From Apibacter raozihei (GTDB lineage Bacteria > Bacteroidota > Bacteroidia > Flavobacteriales > Weeksellaceae), in contig NZ_CP034930.1 of the NCBI RefSeq assembly GCF_004014855.1, positions 2,647,716 to 2,711,715 of the forward strand: a stretch of DNA of 64,000 nucleotides, written 5' to 3'. Positions 25,239-36,001 of the stretch are shown here, piece by piece. Under the pieces are notes generated by a model. That model was not told where the DNA came from, searched no databases, and saw nothing but the letters and a program-made list of their open reading frames with translations. Position 1 is the first letter of the stretch. Each line of letters begins with the position of its first letter. The position numbers and the translations under genes are program-made.

Positions 25239-25640
25239 TTAATTTTGATAGGGATATTTTTTAAAAAGTATATTCATCATCGTCTCATCCAAGGCATACA
25301 TATCCACCAGCTTTAATGATTTAACCATTTTTAGTGTGGATGTCTTGTATTTAATAAAATGCTCAGTTTTCAGATGTTTTTCATACTCAGCTTTATTCGC
25401 ATAAATTTCAAGTATTCTGAACTGAGTGCTATCTTCTTTCATATATAAGGGAAATATGGAAATAACACCTTTTTCCAACTTTACCGACGCTGCCGATTCT
25501 TCTTTCAAAATAATTTTGTACTGAGAAAGGTATTCCGGATAAATTTCCAGTTCAGAAATACGTAATATAGGGTGATCATTATTTTGAGAATATCCTAATG
25601 AGCCCATAATTACACTGATTATTAATAGGATTGTTTTCAT
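25239..25640 (-). CDS. Exported antibiotic-biosynthesis-monooxygenase-like (ABM) protein
   Basis: The 133-residue product starts with a signal peptide of about 18 residues ending in G-Y-S-Q. The mature part looks like a dimeric alpha-beta barrel of the ABM/YgiN type: I-L-R-I-S-E-L-E-I-Y-P, then V-I-S-I-F-P-L-Y, F-R-I-L-E-I-Y-A-N-K-A-E-Y-E-K-H and a terminal helix with T-E-H-F-I-K-Y-K. Family members act on quinones or remove small toxic groups, or have no known activity. Export to the periplasm is unusual for the family, but such versions exist in this phylum. It begins 5 bases after the preceding gene. Confidence 0.65.
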   Translation of the reverse strand: MKTILLIISVIMGSLGYSQNNDHPILRISELEIYPEYLSQYKIILKEESAASVKLEKGVISIFPLYMKEDSTQFRILEIYANKAEYEKHLKTEHFIKYKTSTLKMVKSLKLVDMYALDETMMNILFKKYPYQN

Positions 25641-25645
25641 ATAAA

Positions 25646-26422
25646 TTATTTAGGGGGTAAAATTTCATTCAGACAACTTATTGCATTCAAAGCACGGGGG
25701 TATCCAATATAAGGAATAAGCTGGGTTATCAAACTGATTAAAACAGCACGGTCGTTTCCCACTTCAACATTACCTAAAATATGACCTTTCATTTGATTTT
25801 CTGTCCCTCCCATAGCCAGCAAAAAAGTAAAAGTTGCCATTTCACGCGTTTTTAAATCTAGTCCACCCCGGGACACAAAATCTCCAAAACAATTAGATGA
25901 TAAAAATCTTTGTATATGGAGTAAGTCAGCAGGAGAATTTTCATACATTTTTTCTATCGTTGCTCCAAAAATTTTCTTTTGCAGAGCCAATCCTTTTTCA
26001 AAACGATTTTCACTTACAGTTTCCGCTCGTTTCTCTAAAGGAAGCGGTATTTCCAATTCTTCAAAAATAGTATTGGTTATATAAATATACTCAATAATTT
26101 TGGATATTCCTAGATAAGGTACCGCTTGATATAAAATTTCTTTAATTTCAGCTGGTTGAGTATCGGTATTTAAGGCTGCGTGAACAAAATGTTTAAACTC
26201 GGTGGGTGAATTGGTTCCCAATGTGGATGCCAGTATCATGAGCACCCGTTTTTTAGTTCCCAGCTTATCATGTTCCAGTATTTCATCAAAAGCAAAATTG
26301 GCGACTATTTCTGCAAGTTCTGGATCTGTTTGAAGCATATCCGATTCATAACCAGGCCATAACTCCTCATAATTGATAATTGCTTGTGATGTTATATTTA
26401 TTTTCTTTTTATTCTTGCTCAT
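25646..26422 (-). CDS. Carboxymuconolactone decarboxylase/AhpD-like protein
   Basis: The 258-residue protein holds two AhpD-like helical repeats. The first is around residues 50-110 with H-A-A-L-N-T-D-T-Q-P-A-E-I-K-E, and the second around 165-245 with K-T-R-E-M-A-T-F-T-F-L-L-A-M-G-G, then G-H-I-L-G-N and Q-L-I-P-Y-I-G-Y-P. The CxxC redox pair of true AhpD is missing, so peroxidase-type chemistry is not indicated. Proteins of this type often sit beside a small cupin and aldo-keto reductases, as here. The reaction is unknown. Confidence 0.8.
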   Translation of the reverse strand: MSKNKKKINITSQAIINYEELWPGYESDMLQTDPELAEIVANFAFDEILEHDKLGTKKRVLMILASTLGTNSPTEFKHFVHAALNTDTQPAEIKEILYQAVPYLGISKIIEYIYITNTIFEELEIPLPLEKRAETVSENRFEKGLALQKKIFGATIEKMYENSPADLLHIQRFLSSNCFGDFVSRGGLDLKTREMATFTFLLAMGGTENQMKGHILGNVEVGNDRAVLISLITQLIPYIGYPRALNAISCLNEILPPK

Positions 26423-26451
26423 TATAAACTAATTATTTACTATTATTAAGT

Positions 26452-27027
26452 TTAATCAGGCTTACTTATTCCTAAATTCTCATTTACATATAAACCCGGA
26501 TCATTTATTATACGACTAATAAAATCTGCAATGCTTTTTCTTGATAAAGCGTTTCCTGTTTCGGGTTCACCTTTACGAGTAATTTGGTAATTTATTTCAT
26601 CTTCATTTGTAAACCAATTGGGACGAAGGATCGTATACTTTAAACCAGAACTTTCAATCAAATCAGTTAATATCCTATAAGGCAATAGTATAGACTTTAA
26701 TGGTTGATCATAAATACCTATTGAGCTTACAGCTACAATTCGATACACACCTGATGCTTTCATTGCTCTGATACAATTGTTTATCATGGCTTCCAAATCT
26801 CCGGAAAGATTTACATATACGATATCCTGACCAATCATTGCTTTTTCGATATCCGGATAATTCATTGCATCGCCTTTGATTAGCGTGCAATTTTCAGTTT
26901 CTTTAACTGAAAGTTTTTCAGGATTTCGGGCAAAGAGAGTAATCGTATTAAACTTATCTTTTTTTAAAGCTTGAATGACTGGCCGAGCCAGGCTTCCCGT
27001 TGCTCCTATGATTAAAATTTTAGGCAT
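26452..27027 (-). CDS. NAD(P)-binding epimerase-like protein
   Basis: The 191-residue single-domain Rossmann protein has the dinucleotide motif I-I-G-A-T-G-S-L-A-R at the N-terminus. An F-A-R-N cofactor-selecting strand is followed by V-A-V-S-S-I-G-I-Y and Y-T-I-L-R-P-N-W-F. It belongs to the atypical short-chain dehydrogenase/NmrA-like group (NAD(P)-binding, PF13460 type). The usual Tyr-x-x-x-Lys pair is absent, so it may be a redox sensor or a reductase of unknown substrate. It lies in the middle of the redox operon. Confidence 0.8.
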   Translation of the reverse strand: MPKILIIGATGSLARPVIQALKKDKFNTITLFARNPEKLSVKETENCTLIKGDAMNYPDIEKAMIGQDIVYVNLSGDLEAMINNCIRAMKASGVYRIVAVSSIGIYDQPLKSILLPYRILTDLIESSGLKYTILRPNWFTNEDEINYQITRKGEPETGNALSRKSIADFISRIINDPGLYVNENLGISKPD

Positions 27028-27090
27028 GTTAACGTTACTAAATAAATTATAAATTTGTTATGAAACAGCTTGAAAGGCAAAAGTTGCAAA

Positions 27091-28086
<996 letters not shown>

Positions 28087-28107
28087 TTAGATTTTTAGAT
28101 TTTTTAT

Positions 28108-29097
<990 letters not shown>

Positions 29098-29237
29098 TTA
29101 TCGAATTATATTAGTTATATTTAGTACTTTTATTTCTGGTTACAAATTTCAGGAGAGTTAGCATTTTTATCCTTATACGAATTACTGCTTTTTATACCCA
29201 TATCACTGATTGGGATAATTATGTGTTTTCTAATACC

Positions 29238-29245
29238 TACATTTG
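29238..29245 (+). promoter_or_regulatory. -7 element for the AraC-family regulator
   Basis: TACATTTG matches TAnnTTTG exactly and lies 22 bases before the ATG at 29268. A TTG block lies 25 bases further upstream. The short leader is normal for this phylum. Confidence 0.45.
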
Positions 29246-29267
29246 TATCAGTAAAAAATAGTTGACC

Positions 29268-30164
29268 ATGGGTGAAATAGTTAATTTAAACAGTGTAGAT
29301 GCATATAATAAATTGAGAGGTATTAAAACCCTGCATCCGCTAATCAGCGTTATAGATTTATCTCAAGCTAAGTCTATTCCGGCTCAAACGTATAATTTCG
29401 GATTGTATGCCATATATCTGAAAGAACTTAATTGTGGAGAGCTGAAATATGGTAGAAGTCATTATGATTATCAGGAAGGAACTTTGGTTTTTGTTGCTCC
29501 GGGTCAGGTAATGGGTATACAACCTAACACTACTAAGTATGAGCCTAAGGGCTGGGCTTTGATTTTTCATCCGGAACTGATTAAAGGAACTTCTTTAGGA
29601 AAGCATATTCAAAATTATTCTTTCTTTTCTTATGATGTTAATGAAGCTTTACATCTTTCCGATAAAGAAAGGCAGATAGTATTGGATTGCATGGGAAATA
29701 TTCAATATGAAATTGAACAGTCTATAGATAAGCACAGCAAGACATTAATAGCTTCTAATATTGAGCTATTCCTTAATTACTGTACCCGATTTTATGACAG
29801 GCAGTTTATTACCCGAGATAATGCTAATAAAGGAATTTTGGAAAGGTTTGAAAGAGTATTAAACCAATATTTTGAATCTGACAAACCTCTCAATATCGGA
29901 TTACCCTCCGTAGGCTATTGTGCTGATGAGCTACACTTGTCTGCTAATTATTTTGGTGATCTGATAAAAAAAGAAACCGGAAAATCTGCACAGGAATATA
30001 TACATCTTAAGGTTATTGATTTAGCTAAAGAAAAAATATTCAATGTGGGTAAATCTATCAGTGAAGTGGCTTATGAACTAGGCTTTAAGTACCCACAGCA
30101 CTTTACCCGCTTATTTAAGCAAAAGGTCGGCGTGTCTCCTAATGAGTATCGAAATCTGAATTAA
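29268..30164 (+). CDS. AraC-family transcriptional regulator
   Basis: The product has 298 residues from the ATG at 29268 (a TTG two codons upstream is a less likely start). The N-terminal half is a cupin-like sensing domain with F-V-A-P-G-Q-V and G-W-A-L-I-F-H-P. The C-terminal 100 residues are an HTH_18 domain, first helix pair around L-H-L-S-A-N-Y-F-G-D-L-I-K, second around I-S-E-V-A-Y-E-L-G-F, ending in G-V-S-P-N-E-Y-R. Regulators of this type commonly control neighbouring aldo-keto reductase or dehydrogenase genes. The divergent redox operon is the obvious target. Its stop overlaps the convergent next gene by 4 bases. Confidence 0.88.
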   Translation: MGEIVNLNSVDAYNKLRGIKTLHPLISVIDLSQAKSIPAQTYNFGLYAIYLKELNCGELKYGRSHYDYQEGTLVFVAPGQVMGIQPNTTKYEPKGWALIFHPELIKGTSLGKHIQNYSFFSYDVNEALHLSDKERQIVLDCMGNIQYEIEQSIDKHSKTLIASNIELFLNYCTRFYDRQFITRDNANKGILERFERVLNQYFESDKPLNIGLPSVGYCADELHLSANYFGDLIKKETGKSAQEYIHLKVIDLAKEKIFNVGKSISEVAYELGFKYPQHFTRLFKQKVGVSPNEYRNLN

Positions 30165-30904
30165 TTGTTGCTCTCTGAATTTGAAATTTGTTTATTTGTT
30201 GGGTTTATTTTATCTGCAATTATAGAATCAATTAGATTTTCTTTACCTAACAGATAGGCAGATTTGAGATTCAGTATATATTTTTGAGCAGACGATAGTT
30301 CTTCCTGGTATTTTTTTACATTCATCTGGTTTAAATAATATAATACCATGAATAATATAGAAAATACTACCAAAACTACTGCTAATAAAACAGATGGATT
30401 TATATCTTGAGAATAAGGCAGTTGTGAAAAATTATTCCCATAAATCCAATCGGCAAACATAACGGCACAGGACAAAATTAATAAACCAATTGCTGCCATA
30501 TAATGAATAATTGAATATTTATTTAATTGATCTATCCTGTATTTGCTTTCGGTAATATAATGTTCAAACTCCCATTCTAATTTTTCCCAGTTGCTATTTC
30601 CTGCATATTTTTTTACTGAGGCAGATGTTTTATTCATATAAGTAAACACCAGATATTCCCATCCTACTCCAATTCCCAACACTATTAATATACCTATGAT
30701 GGAAAGTAAGCTGTAAAATACATTCTGAATTACATGAAAGTAAAAGCCTAATACAATAAGTACAATTACAACAAATGCAAAAAAGTAAGCTTTGGTATTT
30801 CCATAGTTTTTACTTTTTATGTGTGCTAATTCTTCATTTACTTTCTCTTTTCCTGAATTCCAGGAATCTTCTATTCTTTTTTTATCAAAAACTATCTTTT
30901 TCAT
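30161..30904 (-). CDS. Four-helix membrane protein of unknown function
   Basis: The 247-residue protein has four predicted membrane helices in two pairs, near residues 40-58 and 62-88, then 132-153 and 170-191. A charged soluble segment of about 40 residues separates the pairs, and a long charged helical tail follows. The N-terminal 35 residues are rich in Lys and Glu and may form a coiled coil. I recognise no family. It converges on the AraC regulator gene with a 4-base overlap of stop regions, and lies 43 bases after pgeF-like gene starts in the opposite reading order, so it may be co-transcribed with the polyphenol-oxidase-family gene. Confidence 0.7.
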   Translation of the reverse strand: MKKIVFDKKRIEDSWNSGKEKVNEELAHIKSKNYGNTKAYFFAFVVIVLIVLGFYFHVIQNVFYSLLSIIGILIVLGIGVGWEYLVFTYMNKTSASVKKYAGNSNWEKLEWEFEHYITESKYRIDQLNKYSIIHYMAAIGLLILSCAVMFADWIYGNNFSQLPYSQDINPSVLLAVVLVVFSILFMVLYYLNQMNVKKYQEELSSAQKYILNLKSAYLLGKENLIDSIIADKINPTNKQISNSESNN

Positions 30905-30947
30905 ATTATGTATTTAATAAATATCGTTAGTAATTAAAATTTTAAAA

Positions 30948-31754
30948 TTATAGCAAAACTCCTCCCGTAAGCATTCTTCCGGAGTTTAATGTCTGTCTTC
31001 TGGCTGAAAAAAACCTTTCTGAATCTTTGTATGTACATATACCGGATATTTCTATATGTGAATCTAAAAGTCCGGCTTCTAAAAGTAGAAAACGGTTAGC
31101 TTTCCATAAATCTATATGATGTTTTTCTGATTCTTTGTTTATTTTACTTATTATGGACAGATTGAAATTTGCAGATACAAATTCTTCAACTACTTCACTG
31201 CCTACTTCAAAATGTTCTATAGAGATAGACGGACCTATAGCGGCTAGGATATTTTCCGGTTTACAATTAAATTTTTCGACCATCAATTTCACGGTTTCTC
31301 CCGCTATATTGGAAACTGTACCCCTCCAGCCTGCATGAACAGTACCCAGCGTTTTGTTTACAGGATCGTATAGCAATACAGGAACACAATCTGCAGTAGT
31401 AATTCCTATACATATTCCTTTTTGATTAGTTACTAATGCGTCAACTCCCTTCAGAATTTCCAAAGATTTCGCATTTTTATCTAATAAAAAACTTTTATCT
31501 ATAACTGCTACCTTATTACTATGAGTAAGCCGCGGTATAAAAATTTGATCTACTGAAATTTTTAATTTATCGGATAGAATTTTTTTATTTTTTTCTATAT
31601 TGTTCGGTTCATCTCCAGATGATATTCCAAAATTGAATGAGGAATAATTTCCTGAGCTTACTCCGCCCCATAGCGTAGTTGTAAAATGTATCAGGGATTT
31701 ATACCCTGAGAAACTGGAATATGTATAAAAACTTTTGTCCGAAATTGTATTCAT
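30948..31754 (-). CDS. pgeF: Peptidoglycan editing factor / polyphenol oxidase family (YfiH)
   Basis: The 268-residue YfiH/DUF152 protein carries metal-site residues in T-T-A-D-C-V-P-V, T-V-H-A-G-W-R-G, and near the C-terminus I-C-T-Y-K-D-S and F-F-S-A-R-R. A-A-I-G-P-S-I precedes the last part. The E. coli protein is a cytoplasmic hydrolase that removes wrongly incorporated serine from peptidoglycan precursors, and related proteins show laccase or purine-nucleoside activity. The length is normal for the family. Confidence 0.88.
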   Translation of the reverse strand: MNTISDKSFYTYSSFSGYKSLIHFTTTLWGGVSSGNYSSFNFGISSGDEPNNIEKNKKILSDKLKISVDQIFIPRLTHSNKVAVIDKSFLLDKNAKSLEILKGVDALVTNQKGICIGITTADCVPVLLYDPVNKTLGTVHAGWRGTVSNIAGETVKLMVEKFNCKPENILAAIGPSISIEHFEVGSEVVEEFVSANFNLSIISKINKESEKHHIDLWKANRFLLLEAGLLDSHIEISGICTYKDSERFFSARRQTLNSGRMLTGGVLL

Positions 31755-31841
31755 AGTTCTTTATATCATCTTACTACTTACAATAATTATTCTATTTTCT
31801 TCAAATTGAAAAAAAAATCGAAAGTTTTTATATTTACATAC

Positions 31842-31916
31842 TGATTTATAACGTTTTGGCTGCTTAAAATCTTTAATTTTTTTACTAATAAAGTGAATGT
31901 TAAATGTTATAAATCA
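31842..31916. repeat. Inverted repeat downstream of polA
   Basis: TGATTTATAAC (31842-31852) and its exact inverse GTTATAAATCA (31906-31916) enclose 53 AT-rich bases. It sits between the polA stop and the pgeF-like gene start and could fold in mRNA, but it lacks the shape of a classic terminator. Confidence 0.4.
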
Positions 31917-31924
31917 ATGCTATA

Positions 31925-34747
31925 TTAATGTGCTTCCAGCCAATTCTGTCCATTCCCTACTTCTACTAATAATGGAACTTCAATTTTAATTGCATTTTCC
32001 ATGGTATTTTTAATCAGTACGGAAACTTCCGTTACTTCTTCATCTGGTGCGTCAAACACGAGTTCATCATGAACCTGAAGCAGTAATTTAGTTTGTAGTT
32101 TCCTTTGATTTAACAGCTCATGTATTTGAATCATGGCTATTTTTATTATATCGGCTGCTGTGCCCTGTATAGGAGCATTGACAGCATTTCGTTCTGCATG
32201 AGATCTGACAATAGCATTACCGGAATGAATGTCCGGTAAATATCTTCTCCGACCGAGAAGTGTTTCTACATAACCGTTTTTCCTTGCTACTTCTACCTGT
32301 TCTGCCATATATTTTTTTAATACCGGATACGCTTCATAATAAGCATCAATCAACGTTTTAGATTCGCTTCTGGAGAGTCCTGTCTGTTCACTTAATCCAA
32401 AGGCGGATACTCCGTAAATAATTCCGAAATTGACAGTTTTAGCATGTGAGCGTTGTTCGCGGGTTACCTGCTCCATAGGAGTGTTAAAGACTTTGGCAGC
32501 AGTAGACCTGTGAAAATCTTCTCCATTGTTAAAGGAGGCTATCATCGCCGGATCTTTACTCATGGCAGCTATAATCCGAAGTTCAATTTGCGAGTAGTCA
32601 GCAGAAATAATTTTATGACCCAAATCCTTTGCTATAAAAGCTTTTCTTACCTCTTGTCCGCGTTGTGTACGGATAGGAATATTCTGAAGGTTAGGATTAT
32701 TGGAAGCTAGCCGTCCGGTGGCAGCTACGGTTTGGGCAAAAGTTGTATGCACACGTCCGGTTACCGAATTTACTTCTCCGGGTAATGCATCCACATAGGT
32801 CGATTTCAGCTTTTGGAGCTGCCGATATTCCAGCAATAAATCAATAATTGTGTGCTTATGTGCTAATTTTAGTAAAACATCTTCACCGGTAGCGTATTGA
32901 CCGGTCTTGGTTTTTTTAGGTTTGTCTCCTAGTTTCAGTTTATCAAAAATTATATCTCCCAGCTGCTTAGGTGAATTTATATTAAATTCTTCTCCGGCAA
33001 GGGTATAAATTTCCTTTTCAAGCCTGACCAAATCTCCTTCCAAACCTTTGGACATTTCATTTAATGCATCTATATCCAGGTTAATTCCCTGCCACTCCAT
33101 ATCTGCCAAAACTCTCATTAGTGGCATTTCAATTTCTCCAAAAAGTTTTTTTAAATTATCTTTATCGAGCTGAGGATCGAATTTGTTTTTTAATTGCAAC
33201 GTTATATCGGAATCTTCAACGGCATATTCTTTTTGTTCTTCCAAAGGAACTGAGGAAAATATTTTTTGATTTTTTCCTTTTTTACCAATAAGTGTTTCTA
33301 TAGGGACAGGTTTGTATCCGAGTTCAGTTTCTGCTAAAATATCCATTCCATGACGTCCGTCCGGATTAATAAGATAGTGGGCAATCATGGTATCGAAAAG
33401 CGTGCCTTTTACCTCAAGATGATACCTGCGCAATACTTTGCAATCATATTTCAGGTTTTGTCCCACTTTAATGACGGTTTCCATTTCGAAAAATGGTCGT
33501 AATATTTCTATAAATTCAGCAGTTTTATCTTCGTTTTCGGGATCAAAAGGAATATAATAACCTTTGGCCTGTTCGTAAGAAAAAGAAATTCCTACTAATC
33601 GGGCAATCATGGAATCGGTAGATGTGGTTTCAGTATCAAAACAAACCACCGGTTGTTTTAACAGTTTATCTGTAAGCAGCTTTACTGCCATTGGAGTTTC
33701 AACTAACTGATAAAAATGTTCTGTATTTTCAATAGTTTTCCAATGAGAGTTTTCAGCTGTTTGTTCTTCATTTTCTACTGAATCGAAAAGTGAGGTTTGC
33801 TGTGGATTAGAATTCTTTTTGGTATTGGAAACAGTTTCAGTTTCCTGGCCAGACATCAGGTTGTATGTTTTTTGAAAATTTTGAATCATGTTTCTGAATT
33901 CAAGATTTTCAAATATGTTTATCACTTCTTCAACGTTAGGATTATCTACTGTAAATTCTTCGTAATGAAATTCAATGGGTACATTGGTTTCAATGGTAGC
34001 CAATCGTTTGGATAGTATGCCTAGTTCTTTATTTTCTTCTATTTTTTCTTTTATTTTTCCTTTTAGTTCAGAAGTATGAGCAAAAAGGTTTTCCATGCTG
34101 CCATATTCTTTAATAAACTGCTTTGCCGTTTTTTCTCCTACTCCGGGAAGCCCCGGTATATTATCCACACTATCTCCCATCATACCTAAAAAGTCGATCA
34201 CTTGTAAAGGGTCTGTTACTTCAAATTTCTCTTTTACTTTTTCGATATCCCAAATTTCTATATCATTTCCACGAGAGGCTGGTTTATAGACAAATATATT
34301 TTCGGAAACTAATTGGGCATAATCTTTATCCGAAGTCATCATATAGGTCGTATAGCCTTCTTTTTCAGCCATTTTAGCTAATGTACCAATTACATCATCG
34401 GCTTCATAGCCTTCTTTCCACATACAAGGAATATGCAGTGCTTTAAGAAGTTGTTGTATATAGGGAACAGCTATACGTATGGCTTCAGGAGTTTCTTCTC
34501 TGTTTGCTTTGTATTCTTTATATTCCTGATGGCGAAATGTTTCACCTACATCAAAAACAACCGCCAAGTGTGTTGGTTTCTCTTTTTTTAGTAAATCAAA
34601 CAGGGTATTGGTGAATCCGAAAATAGCGGATGTATTTATTCCTTTAGAATTTATTCTTGGATTTTTAATAAAAGCATAATAGGCTCTGAATATTAATGCA
34701 TAAGCGTCCAGAAGAAAAAGTTTTTTTTCGCAGTCCTGAGTCGTCAT
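31925..34747 (-). CDS. polA: DNA polymerase I
   Basis: The 940-residue product has all three domains. The 5'-3' exonuclease covers about 1-300 (Y-E-A-D-D-V-I-G-T, T-S-D-K-D-Y-A-Q and D-F-L-G-M-M-G-D-S-V-D-N). The 3'-5' exonuclease has C-F-D-T-E-T-T-S (about 370), so proofreading residues appear intact. The polymerase domain has motif A S-A-D-Y-S-Q-I-E-L-R, motif B R-S-H-A-K-T-V-N-F-G-I-I-Y-G and motif C Q-V-H-D-E-L-V-F-D. It works in Okazaki fragment processing and excision repair. The length is typical for the phylum. Confidence 0.97.
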   Translation of the reverse strand: MTTQDCEKKLFLLDAYALIFRAYYAFIKNPRINSKGINTSAIFGFTNTLFDLLKKEKPTHLAVVFDVGETFRHQEYKEYKANREETPEAIRIAVPYIQQLLKALHIPCMWKEGYEADDVIGTLAKMAEKEGYTTYMMTSDKDYAQLVSENIFVYKPASRGNDIEIWDIEKVKEKFEVTDPLQVIDFLGMMGDSVDNIPGLPGVGEKTAKQFIKEYGSMENLFAHTSELKGKIKEKIEENKELGILSKRLATIETNVPIEFHYEEFTVDNPNVEEVINIFENLEFRNMIQNFQKTYNLMSGQETETVSNTKKNSNPQQTSLFDSVENEEQTAENSHWKTIENTEHFYQLVETPMAVKLLTDKLLKQPVVCFDTETTSTDSMIARLVGISFSYEQAKGYYIPFDPENEDKTAEFIEILRPFFEMETVIKVGQNLKYDCKVLRRYHLEVKGTLFDTMIAHYLINPDGRHGMDILAETELGYKPVPIETLIGKKGKNQKIFSSVPLEEQKEYAVEDSDITLQLKNKFDPQLDKDNLKKLFGEIEMPLMRVLADMEWQGINLDIDALNEMSKGLEGDLVRLEKEIYTLAGEEFNINSPKQLGDIIFDKLKLGDKPKKTKTGQYATGEDVLLKLAHKHTIIDLLLEYRQLQKLKSTYVDALPGEVNSVTGRVHTTFAQTVAATGRLASNNPNLQNIPIRTQRGQEVRKAFIAKDLGHKIISADYSQIELRIIAAMSKDPAMIASFNNGEDFHRSTAAKVFNTPMEQVTREQRSHAKTVNFGIIYGVSAFGLSEQTGLSRSESKTLIDAYYEAYPVLKKYMAEQVEVARKNGYVETLLGRRRYLPDIHSGNAIVRSHAERNAVNAPIQGTAADIIKIAMIQIHELLNQRKLQTKLLLQVHDELVFDAPDEEVTEVSVLIKNTMENAIKIEVPLLVEVGNGQNWLEAH

Positions 34748-34772
34748 TCGTATATATCTTTATATTTCAATT

Positions 34773-34780
34773 CAAATATA
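34773..34780 (-). promoter_or_regulatory. -7 element of polA
   Basis: The minus strand reads TATATTTG, an exact TAnnTTTG match, 26 bases before the polA start. Confidence 0.5.
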
Positions 34781-34848
34781 AGATATTTATAAAAAAAATA
34801 GGTTTTCTACAGTTAATAAAACTCAGATTTTTCTACCTAAAAGCAAAA

Positions 34849-34874
34849 AAACTTACTTTAAAAAAAGTAAGTTT
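34849..34874 (-). terminator. Rho-independent terminator
   Basis: An 11-bp stem AAACTTACTTT with its inverse has a short A-rich loop. On the minus strand a seven-T run follows. It ends the transcript of the 36002/34911 gene pair. Confidence 0.8.
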
Positions 34875-34910
34875 AAATTTTTTACTATATAAATATTGAA
34901 ATGGATTAAG

Positions 34911-35912
34911 TTAATCCAGTCCATTTAAAAAGATATCTAATATTTTTCGATCTGCTTTATCAAAAACCGTATTTCTAAAATAATTTTCCTCGTATCGTAT
35001 CTGGTCTAAAGTACCTTTTATATCTACAGAATACTCTTTAATCTCTGATAAATATAAATCACAAAGCTGGCCGGCATAATCTCTAGCATGTTTTTTTAGT
35101 GAACTATTTTTAAATACAGATACTTTTTGATCTAGTTCTTTGCAATAAACCGGGAGTCCTTCCCAATAGGGAGAATCTTTTTCTAATTGATCAACTGCTA
35201 AATTTGCACTTTCTATTTTTAAAGTTTTGTATTGAGAATTATAGTGTGTAAATCCTACAGATGCAGAATCAACAGCTACTGAATCTTCATCGTATCCATC
35301 ATAAGGTATGGCTACCGAATCAGCAGCCATAGAGATATTCCGTTCATCTAAATCTTCCTTTATCTTGGTTACGATTTTTTTCCAATCCAGAGAAATGGAT
35401 GAATTTGTTTTATTTATGGATTTTAACACATAAAATAGTCCTTCATTTTTAGATTCTAATTTTACTATTAGTCCTTTTATATTTCTATTAGTAACTGGTA
35501 ATATTCCTAGTAAATCTATCTGGTTATTTTCTGATATACACATTCTAAATTCTGATTCATTTTTATCTTTAATTTGTACATCATAATAATTGCAAGATAT
35601 TCCGTTTATTTTATCTTTATCAATAGTTTTACTTAATGTAAAAGAAGGTATGGAATCTGCTATACTATATCTTTGCTGAAAATTTGCTGTTCCATCTAAA
35701 TCGACTTCTAAAGGAACGAATAACTGATCTTTTAATAACATTTTTTTATATCCCATATCCACTACATTCCCATTAGGAGAATAATATAGATTTAGCTCTA
35801 TTGAATCTTCATCAAAATTCAGCTCATATACTAATTTATGAGTGAAATTTATTTTTTCTTGCTGAGCCATAGAAAAAATTGGAAGTAGTAAGGCAAATAA
35901 TATTTTTTTCAT
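34911..35912 (-). CDS. Secreted lineage-specific protein, paralogue A
   Basis: The 333-residue product has a signal peptide of 16 residues (ending S-M-A-Q). The mature part is a GLPGLI-like or DUF-type beta domain (K-I-N-F-T-H-K-L-V-Y-E-L, S-P-N-G-N-V, G-I-S-C-N-Y-Y-D), then a linker rich in Asp, Ser and Val. A conserved C-terminal helical domain ends it (Y-W-E-G-L-P-V-Y-C-K-E-L-D-Q-K-V, A-G-Q-L-C-D-L-Y-L-S-E). It is a close tandem paralogue of 36002-37030. I do not recognise the family with certainty. The two cysteines near the C-terminus are shared and may pair in the periplasm. Confidence 0.7.
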   Translation of the reverse strand: MKKILFALLLPIFSMAQQEKINFTHKLVYELNFDEDSIELNLYYSPNGNVVDMGYKKMLLKDQLFVPLEVDLDGTANFQQRYSIADSIPSFTLSKTIDKDKINGISCNYYDVQIKDKNESEFRMCISENNQIDLLGILPVTNRNIKGLIVKLESKNEGLFYVLKSINKTNSSISLDWKKIVTKIKEDLDERNISMAADSVAIPYDGYDEDSVAVDSASVGFTHYNSQYKTLKIESANLAVDQLEKDSPYWEGLPVYCKELDQKVSVFKNSSLKKHARDYAGQLCDLYLSEIKEYSVDIKGTLDQIRYEENYFRNTVFDKADRKILDIFLNGLD

Positions 35913-36001
35913 AGTTATATCTTTCAGTTATTTGCTATTTCTTAATATTAAATTTTAAATTTCCCAATATATAACAAACTTTTTTGTAAATAGATTTTAA
36001 A

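Noticed and set aside
30900-30947. tRNA or other RNA gene in short intergenic gaps
   Set aside because: No cloverleaf or TTCGA-type T-loop was found in any gap I read through.
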